This document shows positions 52,130 through 59,899 of a stretch of DNA of 64,000 nt, piece by piece; the stretch's first letter is position 1, and every line of letters starts with the position of its first letter. Under the pieces are notes generated by a model. It was given only the letters and a program-made list of their open reading frames with translations, was not told the origin of the DNA and did not search any database. The position numbers and the translations under genes were made by a program. The DNA comes from Pseudobowmanella zhangzhouensis (lineage in GTDB: Bacteria > Pseudomonadota > Gammaproteobacteria > Enterobacterales > Alteromonadaceae). The stretch covers positions 502,841-566,840 of the forward strand of contig NZ_JBHSYO010000004.1 of NCBI RefSeq assembly GCF_042662685.1, read 5' to 3'.

Positions 52130-53917
52130 ATGCGCCCATCATCTTATTCAGCTGGCCACGATGCCCCTGCAAACTGGTCCATGCTTCGACGCCTATGGCC
52201 GTTTTTACTGGAATATAAATCCCGCGTTGTACTGGCGTTACTGTGTTTAATAGGCGCCAAGGTAGCCAGTGTCTACCTGCCATTTATCCTCAAGTATGTG
52301 GTGGATGATCTCAATGGTCGCGGTGTACAGGCAGAACTGAGTTTGGTTCCGCTGGCGTTGATTCTGGCCTATGGCGCAACCCGCTTAGCCAATGTCCTGT
52401 TTGGTGAACTGCGTGACACTCTGTTTGGCCGCGTTACCGAGCGGGCGATGCGGCGTGTGGGCCTCAAAGTATTTCAGCATTTGCATGCACTGGAGCTGGA
52501 TTTTCATCTAAGTCGACAAACTGGCGGACTCAGTCGGGACATAGAGCGCGGCACCAGTGGCATCAGCTTTTTAATGCGTTTCATGGTGTTCAATATCGTG
52601 CCGACCCTGCTGGAAATTGCCATGGTCGCCTTTTTGCTATCGATAAACTACGGCATTCTGTTTGCCCTCATTGTGCTGGTCAGTGTCGTGCTTTATGTGT
52701 TTTTTTCAGTCAAAGCCACGCACTGGCGCACCCAGTATGTGCGCGAGATGAATCAAGCCGACTCCAGCAGTAATACCCGCGCCATCGACAGCCTGCTGAA
52801 TTTCGAAACGGTCAAATATTTCAACAATGAGCAGTATGAGGCCGACCTTTACGATCAATCGCTGGCCCGCTGGGAGCTAGCCCGGCGCAAAAATCGCCTC
52901 AGTTTATTTGCCTTGAACGGCGGTCAGGCGCTGATTATCGCGCTGTCGATGACGAGTATGATGGGCCTTGCCGCCTGGCAGGTCTCACTAGGAAAAATGA
53001 CCATTGGTGATTTTGTGCTGATCAATGCCTTCACTATGCAGGTATTTATGCCATTGAATTTTCTTGGCTTTGTTTACCGGGAAATGCGCAGTGCCATGGC
53101 CAATATCGAAAACCTGTTTAACCTAATGGATCAGGCACCGAAGGTGGTAGACGCACCGGCCGCAGCAGAACTTAAGGTAACCAACGGCGAAATTGTTCTG
53201 CGCAATCTTAATTTCGCTTATCACCCGGAACGCCCTATTTTACGTGAGATTAACGTCACCATTGGTGCTGGCCAAAAAGTCGCGGTGGTAGGCAGTAGTG
53301 GTGCGGGTAAATCTACCCTGATGAAGCTGCTTTTACGCTTTTATGATCCCACCAGCGGGACGATTGAAATTGACGGCCAACACATTCACGACGTCACACA
53401 GCAAAGTCTGCGCTGCGCGATTGCGGTCGTGCCGCAAGATACCGTACTGTTTAACGATACGCTGTATAACAACATCCACTATGGCCGGCCGGATGCTCCC
53501 GATGCTGACGTAGAACGCGCCATCGATTTAGCGCACTTGCGCGACTTTATCAGCGGTTTACCCAAAGGCCCGGATACCTTGGTTGGCGAACGAGGCTTGA
53601 AGCTATCTGGCGGTGAAAAGCAACGGGTCGCGATCGCCCGCGCTATTCTTAAAGGCTCACCCATTCTGTTATTTGACGAAGCGACGTCTTCACTGGATAG
53701 CCAATCGGAGCAAGCCATTCTGGCCGCAATGCGCAGCCTGAGTGCTAATCACACCAGCGTGATCATCGCACACCGTTTATCCACCATTGTGGATGCCGAT
53801 ACGATACTGGTGCTCGACAAAGGGGAATTAGTTGAACAAGGTACACACACGCAGCTACTTAACCAGCAAGGGCGGTATGCAGAGCTTTGGCGCGCCCAGC
53901 AACGGGAGCAGGCGTGA
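52130..53917 (+). CDS. Atm1/HMT1-type ABC exporter (fused permease-ATPase)
   Basis: The ~595-residue half-transporter has six membrane helices (residues ~30-310) and a nucleotide-binding domain with Walker A VVGSSGAGKST, signature KLSGGEKQRVAIARAIL, Walker B ILLFDEATSS and the H-loop HRLST. The permease segment RGTSGISFLMRFMVFNIVPTLLEI is typical of the ABCB7/Atm1/heavy-metal group that exports glutathione or thiol conjugates. The start is uncertain: ATG 52130 gives a normal N terminus, but no ribosome-binding site was seen, and a TTG at 52079 is possible. It overlaps the next gene by one base. Confidence 0.9.
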   Translation: MRPSSYSAGHDAPANWSMLRRLWPFLLEYKSRVVLALLCLIGAKVASVYLPFILKYVVDDLNGRGVQAELSLVPLALILAYGATRLANVLFGELRDTLFGRVTERAMRRVGLKVFQHLHALELDFHLSRQTGGLSRDIERGTSGISFLMRFMVFNIVPTLLEIAMVAFLLSINYGILFALIVLVSVVLYVFFSVKATHWRTQYVREMNQADSSSNTRAIDSLLNFETVKYFNNEQYEADLYDQSLARWELARRKNRLSLFALNGGQALIIALSMTSMMGLAAWQVSLGKMTIGDFVLINAFTMQVFMPLNFLGFVYREMRSAMANIENLFNLMDQAPKVVDAPAAAELKVTNGEIVLRNLNFAYHPERPILREINVTIGAGQKVAVVGSSGAGKSTLMKLLLRFYDPTSGTIEIDGQHIHDVTQQSLRCAIAVVPQDTVLFNDTLYNNIHYGRPDAPDADVERAIDLAHLRDFISGLPKGPDTLVGERGLKLSGGEKQRVAIARAILKGSPILLFDEATSSLDSQSEQAILAAMRSLSANHTSVIIAHRLSTIVDADTILVLDKGELVEQGTHTQLLNQQGRYAELWRAQQREQA

Positions 53918-54144
53918 TGGATCAGCAAGCATTGGTTGAAGCGATTAATACCAGGATGCCATTTGGTAAATATGCCGGACGTAAGTTACTGCAATTACCT
54001 GAGCCTTATTTAGTTTGGTTTCATCAGCAGGGCTTTCCGGCGGGGAAATTAGGCCAGCAACTGGCATTGATGCATGAAATTAAGCTAAACGGTTTGGAAA
54101 GCATGCTTGAACCGCTATTGAGAAATGACAATGGACGCGACTAA
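53917..54144 (+). CDS. DUF3820 family small protein
   Basis: The 75-residue protein carries the family core MPFGKYAGRKLLQLPEPYLVWF. Members include a putative quorum-regulated virulence factor of Pseudomonas; biochemical function is unknown. Its ATG overlaps the exporter stop (TGATG). Its 3' end overlaps the next gene by about 20 nt, so the three genes are an operon. Confidence 0.85.
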   Translation: MDQQALVEAINTRMPFGKYAGRKLLQLPEPYLVWFHQQGFPAGKLGQQLALMHEIKLNGLESMLEPLLRNDNGRD

Positions 54145-54808
54145 CGCCAGTCAGCGTATGGCATTACAGTTTCGCCAGCGCTACCGCAGCGCGATGAACC
54201 CTGATTACGTGCCTTATCTGCACGCAGGGTTTGTGTTTAGTTTTGGACTTGGCATCATGTTGTTTAGCGCCACACAGTTGGAATTATCCCAGCCACTGGG
54301 CTGGTTGATACTGCTATTGGCATTATTGGTCGGCAATTTTGGCGAATACGCGATTCATCGCTGGTTAGGTCATAACAAACTAGGCAATGGCGGTTTGTTT
54401 TATGACCGCCATACTGGTGACCATCATCACTTTTTTGTGGACAGCCTGATGACCTGTGATTCTGCAAGGGACTGGCGGGTATTATTTTTCCCGCCCTGGT
54501 TAATCGTGCTGGTGGTTATTACTATTGCGCTGCCCGGTCAGTGGCTGATAAATCAGTTCAGTGAACTGACTTTGGGCGCATTTTGGTCAGTGGGCATTGT
54601 GTTTACTTATCTGTTTTATGAAATCATGCACTTCAGCTACCACCTGCCTACAGGCCACTGGAGTGAGAGTATTCCCGGCTATCTGACATTGAAACAGCGC
54701 CATATTCGCCATCACAATCTGGCGCTGATGCATCACGCAAATTTCAATATAACCTTACCCCTGTTTGATGCCCTGCTTAGCAGTAGCGATCCCCATCAGA
54801 CCAACTGA
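54125..54808 (+). CDS. Fatty acid hydroxylase / sterol desaturase family membrane protein
   Basis: The 227-residue protein has about four membrane helices and the di-iron histidine clusters HRWLGH (~residue 79), HTGDHHHFF (~96) and HIRHHNLALMHHANF (~199) of the ERG3/fatty-acid-hydroxylase superfamily. It would oxidise a lipid C-H bond. Substrate is unknown. The start is ATG 54125 or 54131 inside the DUF3820 gene. It overlaps the convergent regulator by 13 nt. Confidence 0.82.
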   Translation: MTMDATNASQRMALQFRQRYRSAMNPDYVPYLHAGFVFSFGLGIMLFSATQLELSQPLGWLILLLALLVGNFGEYAIHRWLGHNKLGNGGLFYDRHTGDHHHFFVDSLMTCDSARDWRVLFFPPWLIVLVVITIALPGQWLINQFSELTLGAFWSVGIVFTYLFYEIMHFSYHLPTGHWSESIPGYLTLKQRHIRHHNLALMHHANFNITLPLFDALLSSSDPHQTN

Positions 54809-56133
54809 TATTTTTCCAGGCGGTATAAAAAGGTTTTATAACTCATGCGCAGGAACGCCGCGGCTCGGGTACGGTTATTATTGTGTCTGGCCAGTGCTTC
54901 GGCTAAACAGTGTTTTTCCAGCGCATCCCAGTCGATGCCCTGCGCTGGCAAACTAAATGGAAGTGCGCTGCTACTGCCCTGCAATCCACTTATCAGTTCC
55001 TGATCGTCCTGTAACAACACAAACCGTTCAATTTTATTGCCCAACTCACGCACGTTGCCGGGCCAGTTATAATCCAGCGCCGCGCGCATAGCAGCCTGAC
55101 TAAGCGTTGGCATCGCTACACCGTGACGTTTCGCGTGCAGCTTGCAGAAATAATCAATAAGGGTGGGAATATCTTCCCCACGTTCACGTAACGGTGGCAT
55201 TCTCAGCGGCACGACATTGAGACGATAATATAAATCCTCACGAAAACGCCCATCACTGACTGCCTGCGCCAAATCCTGATGGCTGGCAGCAATTACCCGC
55301 ACGTCCAGTGGGATTTCGCTGTGTCCGCCCAACCTGACCACGCTATTTTCCTGTAACACCCGCAATAACCGGGACTGCATAGCAGGTGATAATTCGGCAA
55401 TTTCATCCAAAAACAGCGTGCCGCCCTGCGCTGCCTCAAATTTACCGACACGACGTTGCTCGGCACCGGTATAGGCGCCTTTCTCCGCACCAAACAGCTC
55501 AGCCTCCGCCAGCGTCTCCGGAATAGCACCGCAATTGACCGCGACGAAGGGGCCATGACTGCGGGATGAATGCTGATGTAACGCTCGCGCGGCCAGTTCT
55601 TTACCCGTGCCACTTTCACCGCTGATCAACACCGTTGCGCGGGTATCCGACACGCGCTGAATCCGCTCAAACACATTCTGCATGCAGGGCGCATCACCAA
55701 CCATACCAACCAGCGCGGTTCGGTTTGCTAACTGTTGATTAAGGGATTGATTTTGTTCGCGCAATTTTGCGCAATTCAGCGCTTTTTGCAGGGCAAGCAA
55801 CAATGCCTGACGTTGAAATGGCTTGCTCAGATAATCATCGGCACCTTCCTGCACAGCCTGCACCGCATGGGCGATAGTACCGTATGCCGTTACCATCACA
55901 AATCCCATGACAGGTTGATTTCGCCGCACGTAACGCAGCAGTTCGAGACCACTCAAACTACCCAGCTTCCAGTCCGATAGAATGGCCTGAAATGCCTGTT
56001 GTTTGATCTGCACAATGGCCGCTTCGACTGAATCCGCACTGACAACCTGATAGCCTTCCTGTTGCAGAATACTGACCACCAACTCTCGCTGCTGGACGTC
56101 ATCTTCTACCACTAGCACACGATTTTCTGTCAT
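54796..56133 (-). CDS. NtrC-family sigma-54-dependent response regulator
   Basis: The ~445-residue protein has a receiver (phosphoacceptor Asp in AILSDWKLGS), an AAA+ domain with Walker A GESGTGKE, sigma-54 contact loop GAYTGA (Phe to Tyr variant of GAFTGA), Walker B GTLFLDEI and the second-region homology segments, and a C-terminal Fis-type helix-turn-helix (RAAAFLRMSYKTFLYRLEKY). ATG 56133 overlaps the kinase stop (ATGA). A sigma-54 promoter faces away upstream of the kinase gene at 57663. Confidence 0.93.
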   Translation of the reverse strand: MTENRVLVVEDDVQQRELVVSILQQEGYQVVSADSVEAAIVQIKQQAFQAILSDWKLGSLSGLELLRYVRRNQPVMGFVMVTAYGTIAHAVQAVQEGADDYLSKPFQRQALLLALQKALNCAKLREQNQSLNQQLANRTALVGMVGDAPCMQNVFERIQRVSDTRATVLISGESGTGKELAARALHQHSSRSHGPFVAVNCGAIPETLAEAELFGAEKGAYTGAEQRRVGKFEAAQGGTLFLDEIAELSPAMQSRLLRVLQENSVVRLGGHSEIPLDVRVIAASHQDLAQAVSDGRFREDLYYRLNVVPLRMPPLRERGEDIPTLIDYFCKLHAKRHGVAMPTLSQAAMRAALDYNWPGNVRELGNKIERFVLLQDDQELISGLQGSSSALPFSLPAQGIDWDALEKHCLAEALARHNNNRTRAAAFLRMSYKTFLYRLEKYQLV

Positions 56134-57437
56134 AGCGGCCTCGTTAACGGCAATACCAAGGTTGCACAACAACCATCATCCGTGTTGTGCAAGGTTAACT
56201 CTCCCTGATAAAACAAACTGACAATGCGTTTGGCTATGTAAAGCCCCATGCCGGCACCTTCCGGCTTGGATGACACGTGCGGTTCAAATAATTTCGCCTG
56301 AATGTCCGGTTTCACACCGCCGCCATGATCAATCACCATGATACTCACCTGATCATCACGTTGTTGTGCCTGAATCAGAATTTGCCCTCCATCAGCACTT
56401 ACCTCCCAGGCGTTGACGACCAGCGTGTGCAAGACCGTACGCAGTTCCGCTGCATCGCCCTGCATAACAACACCCTCGGTCCCATGCACAGCCAGTGAAA
56501 CCTTTTTCGGATAAGCCAATAACTCTAGCGCCAAATCATCTGTCAGAGATTTCAGCGCGACTTGCTCATGCCTGTCACTGTGCCCCGGATTGATAGATAG
56601 CAGAGCAGCAATTTGTTGATCTATAGCCTGAATCCTTGACAGCACAGTCGCCTTCAACGCCTCTTGTTGAGCAATGTCACATTCGCCACTGGCCAACCGT
56701 TCAATACTGAGCCCAATCACATGTAACGGACTGCGCAGTGCGTGAGCCATACCGCGGGAGATCTCTCCAACCTCGGCCAAATGTGCCTGCGCCTGTAAAC
56801 TTTGCGTTTCTTTAGTCAACTGCGTGAGCCGCTCTGTGGTGTGGTTAAAGCGATGCATCAGTTCGCGCATTTCAGCCACACCGCTGGGGGTCACCTGCAC
56901 CCCCAGGTTGCCGTCTCCTAATTGTGCAAATCCCTGACTCAAATCTTTGAATGGCCGGTGAAAACGATGGGCACTCCAAAATGCAATGCCCAGTGCCACC
57001 AGTGCCGATAACCCAATTGTCCAGATGACGCGAGATAACAATTGCGCTCGTTGAGCATTTTGATCTGTGCTGAACCAACTGAAACTGTCATCTGCCTCAA
57101 TAAAATGATTGTCCAGTTGCTGATCGACATTTTGCTGCAGTTTTTCCACCAGACGATGGACTTTCATCGGTTCCGCACCGGCGCTGCTGCGGGTCAGATT
57201 CACCGTCACTGCCTCACCACCGGCACCGCTAAATTCGTAGCGACTGACACTTACCCCCTGCTCACTATTAATATTACTGATGGCCACATTCAGTACCTGC
57301 TGGGATAACATCCGCGCATTGTCCGCCACCTGCTGCTGATATTGCGCTTCGTTTAACCACAATAAGGCCAGTTGCACCGCACTGAACAACGCAATCAAGC
57401 CGGCAAACAAAGCAAATAAATAGGTACGTAAAGACAT
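56130..57437 (-). CDS. Membrane sensor histidine kinase
   Basis: The 435-residue kinase has a membrane helix (~5-27), a periplasmic sensor (~28-140), a second helix (~143-163), HAMP (~165-215), a HisKA dimerisation domain with the phosphoaccepting His in GEISRGMAHALRSPLHVIG (~245), and an ATPase domain with the N box VVNAWEVS, G1 DHGGGV and G2 GMGLYIAK. It is translationally coupled to the NtrC-type regulator. The signal is unknown. Confidence 0.92.
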   Translation of the reverse strand: MSLRTYLFALFAGLIALFSAVQLALLWLNEAQYQQQVADNARMLSQQVLNVAISNINSEQGVSVSRYEFSGAGGEAVTVNLTRSSAGAEPMKVHRLVEKLQQNVDQQLDNHFIEADDSFSWFSTDQNAQRAQLLSRVIWTIGLSALVALGIAFWSAHRFHRPFKDLSQGFAQLGDGNLGVQVTPSGVAEMRELMHRFNHTTERLTQLTKETQSLQAQAHLAEVGEISRGMAHALRSPLHVIGLSIERLASGECDIAQQEALKATVLSRIQAIDQQIAALLSINPGHSDRHEQVALKSLTDDLALELLAYPKKVSLAVHGTEGVVMQGDAAELRTVLHTLVVNAWEVSADGGQILIQAQQRDDQVSIMVIDHGGGVKPDIQAKLFEPHVSSKPEGAGMGLYIAKRIVSLFYQGELTLHNTDDGCCATLVLPLTRPL

Positions 57438-57560
57438 AATATTGTTACCGCATGGGAGTCTGCGTCCAGTATACGCCTATCCTTCTTTTCAGCAAAAAAC
57501 CATATATTTCAGAATGTTATGCGTTATTTTCAGGTTCTGCCTGCTTGTGCGAATTTGCTG

Positions 57561-57580
57561 ATTTCCTGATATGAGGAAAT
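57561..57580. promoter_or_regulatory. Inverted repeat, candidate enhancer site for the NtrC-type regulator
   Basis: ATTTCCT-GATATG-AGGAAAT is a perfect 7-6-7 inverted repeat. It is flanked by direct repeats TTGCTGATTT at 57555-57564 and 57585-57594. It lies about 85 nt upstream of the -24 element, a normal enhancer distance. Confidence 0.5.
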
Positions 57581-57662
57581 TTTATTGCTGATTTGCGCAC
57601 TTTGTTATCCACAATCATCCAAGCAAACAATCTAACTATCTGATATAAATAGACTTATTGAG

Positions 57663-57679
57663 TTGGCACGTTAATCGCT
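57663..57679 (+). promoter_or_regulatory. Sigma-54 promoter of the secreted 171-residue protein gene
   Basis: TTGGCACGTTAATCGCT matches TTGGCACG-N4-TTGCW with one mismatch and has the required GG-N10-GC spacing. The expected start of transcription is near 57690, about 38 nt before the start codon. Confidence 0.75.
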
Positions 57680-57727
57680 ATATGGAGTTGGTTAATTCCA
57701 AACCCACAAATCATTGCGGAGATAATA

Positions 57728-58243
57728 ATGATGAAAATGAAATTACTGGCTACCTCACTGGCAACCCTGTTAAGCCTCAGCGCAGCGGCGCAGGATAAGG
57801 TTGAACAACAACTGGATATTCGTATTGTCGGCGATGAAGTAACGCTTGATGCGACCGAAAATGAACAGGTTTATACCGTTAAATTAGACGCCAGTCGCCT
57901 GGATGATGAAGACTACCTGCAACAGTCGCTGGCGGAGGTCCCTGAACGCTTGCGCGTTAATATTGTGTCGTCACTGCAGGGAATTCACGGTGTTAAAGGC
58001 CATACCATGACCTGGGTTAGTGGCGGTGATGATGAGCAAGTACATGAGCAAAAAAATGTGTTTGTGATAAAAACCGACAAGCAAGATGGTGAAGACATGC
58101 AATTTACCACCAGTAAGAACGTGGTGATTAAAATGGATCACGGCAAAGGCTCGGTGGATGTGATCAAAACCCTGATTGAAAAAGGGCAATTTTCCAGTGA
58201 CGAACTGGCAGAGCTACAAGCCGCACTGGACGCTAAACACTAA
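57728..58243 (+). CDS. Small secreted protein controlled by a sigma-54 promoter
   Basis: I do not recognise this 171-residue protein. It has a signal peptide (MMKMKLLATSLATLLSLSAAAQ) and a mature acidic/polar domain with alternating beta-like stretches (QLDIRIVGDEVTLDATENEQVYTV as separate strands), no Cys and no membrane helix, so it is likely periplasmic. CGGAG lies 6 nt before the ATG. It is divergent from the histidine-kinase/NtrC-regulator operon and is probably its main target. It could be a stress-protective or signal-modulating periplasmic protein. Confidence 0.65.
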   Translation: MMKMKLLATSLATLLSLSAAAQDKVEQQLDIRIVGDEVTLDATENEQVYTVKLDASRLDDEDYLQQSLAEVPERLRVNIVSSLQGIHGVKGHTMTWVSGGDDEQVHEQKNVFVIKTDKQDGEDMQFTTSKNVVIKMDHGKGSVDVIKTLIEKGQFSSDELAELQAALDAKH

Positions 58244-58248
58244 AATTG

Positions 58249-58267
58249 CGTGGGCTCAGCCCACGCC
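58249..58267 (+). terminator. Perfect hairpin after the secreted protein gene
   Basis: GCGTGGGC-TCA-GCCCACGC, 5 nt after the stop. There is no U-run, so it may stabilise the mRNA or terminate only weakly. Confidence 0.4.
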
Positions 58268-58377
58268 TCCTACGACCAGCGCTAAAACGTTTAACATTCA
58301 ATTGTTTATATTGTAAAACCTCGTTATTCTGGCAAACAGTATTGCGTTATCAGGCATTTCCTGAAGACACATAGTCC

Positions 58378-58393
58378 GGAGGGCGCGGTTATT
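58378..58393 (+). promoter_or_regulatory. Strong ribosome-binding site in front of an ATT codon
   Basis: GGAGGG (58378-58383) is followed by 7 nt and ATT (58391-58393). No ATG, GTG or TTG occurs in this frame until TTG 58433, which has no ribosome-binding site. The ATT start restores a complete signal peptide. Confidence 0.55.
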
Positions 58394-59899
58394 TTCAGGC
58401 AACTTCGCAACCTATCTCTATCTGCCGCGTTATTGGTGTGGAGCAGCGTTTCTGCCGCCAATACGGATCTGACGATTGTTTTTGCCGCGGATATGACCCA
58501 AGTCGGCGATTCTCAATCTGGTAGCTACGCACAACTGGCCACACTGTTACAAAGCCAACGCCAGCGTAAAACGCCCACGTTTTTTTTCTTCGGCGGCGGT
58601 AGCCTCGGCCCCAGTTCATTTTCCTCACTGGATCGCGGTGCACACATCATCGATCTGCTCAATAGCTTAGAGCCCGATGTGATGGCACTGACAAAACGCG
58701 AGTTTAGCTATTTCGAAGACGAACTCAGTTTGCGTGCCTATGAAGCGGCGTTTCCGATGGTCTCTGCTAATTTATTCGACCCGCTTATTCAAAGTTCACT
58801 GGATGGGGTAAATCGCTATGCCGTGATTTCGCGCGCAGGCAAGCGAATTGGTGTCACATCGGTTATTTCTCCCGATGTGAAAACCGAATACGCGTTAAAG
58901 CGTTTAGATATTTTAGCCCCGGAACAGGCTTTGCTTCGCCAGATTCAGACACTGAAAGCGGCAAAATGCGATGTTATCGTGGTGTTATATGACGCCTATT
59001 ACGATTTTATCGAGCCGATGCTACAGCAAGGCATCATCGATTTAGCCATTCGTAAAGACGAACACTATGTGCTGAATGAAAACAATCTACCGCCTGAACA
59101 CCCGAATAATATTGTATTAGTTGGAGCATCGGATGCAGTCGTAATTGACGTCACATTAGCGTCGCAATCTGACCAACAGCCAACGTTTGCTATCAATACC
59201 ATTGAAATCAATACATTGAGTCCGCAGGCAGATATCCAACTGCAGGAAACAGAATACCTGCATCGACTGAATAAACTAATGAATGTAGTGCTGGGTAAAA
59301 CCGCTACGGATTTAGATATGCATCGCTTGATCATCCGTGAGCGCGAAGCAGTGATTGGAAACTTTATTGCCGATGTGATTCGCCAGTACAGCAATGCAGA
59401 TATTGCCTTTATTAACAGTGGTAATATTCGCAGTGATAGTCTTTTACCGGCAGGCTCAGTGATACGTCGTCAGGATATTGCCAATATTCTGCCCTATCGA
59501 AACAATGTGGTGAAACTACAGATCACGGGTTCGATTTTATATGAGGCGATGGAAAACAGCGTCAGTCAGCTGGAATATTCCAATGGCCGTTTTCTGCAGA
59601 TCTCAGGTTTCAGTGTGGAATTTGATAGTCAGGCTCCCGCCGGAAAACGAGTTAAACAAATTTTTGTTAATGGCATGCCTCTCACCAAAGACAAGATTTT
59701 AACCGCTGCAACATCGGATTATATGGCAAATGGTGGTGATGGCTACAGTACACTCGATGGAGCCCCACGGCTCAAATACGATAATTATCAGCAGGTTCAG
59801 TTGTCTAAATTAATCGCTGACGAAATCCGCAAAGTGGGCGTCATTGCGCCGGCAATTGAAGGTCGTCTGGTTGATGTCTACCGGAAACCAACGTCATGA
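58391..59899 (+). CDS. Degenerate periplasmic 5'-nucleotidase family protein (pseudoenzyme)
   Basis: The ~502-residue protein has the two-domain layout of UshA-type 5'-nucleotidases. The N-terminal metallophosphoesterase fold has lost its metal ligands: the first D-x-H segment reads AADMTQ, the GD motif is GGGSLG, GNHEFD is TKREFSY, and the later His motifs are absent. The C-terminal nucleotide-binding domain looks intact (VIGNFIADVIRQ, INSGNIRSD, ILPYRNNVVKL, DYMANGGDGYSTL). With the ATT start at 58391 it has a signal peptide (FRQLRNLSLSAALLVWSSVSA). It overlaps the diguanylate cyclase gene (ATGA), suggesting a nucleotide-sensing partner. A start at TTG 58433 is the alternative. Confidence 0.75.
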   Translation: MFRQLRNLSLSAALLVWSSVSAANTDLTIVFAADMTQVGDSQSGSYAQLATLLQSQRQRKTPTFFFFGGGSLGPSSFSSLDRGAHIIDLLNSLEPDVMALTKREFSYFEDELSLRAYEAAFPMVSANLFDPLIQSSLDGVNRYAVISRAGKRIGVTSVISPDVKTEYALKRLDILAPEQALLRQIQTLKAAKCDVIVVLYDAYYDFIEPMLQQGIIDLAIRKDEHYVLNENNLPPEHPNNIVLVGASDAVVIDVTLASQSDQQPTFAINTIEINTLSPQADIQLQETEYLHRLNKLMNVVLGKTATDLDMHRLIIREREAVIGNFIADVIRQYSNADIAFINSGNIRSDSLLPAGSVIRRQDIANILPYRNNVVKLQITGSILYEAMENSVSQLEYSNGRFLQISGFSVEFDSQAPAGKRVKQIFVNGMPLTKDKILTAATSDYMANGGDGYSTLDGAPRLKYDNYQQVQLSKLIADEIRKVGVIAPAIEGRLVDVYRKPTS

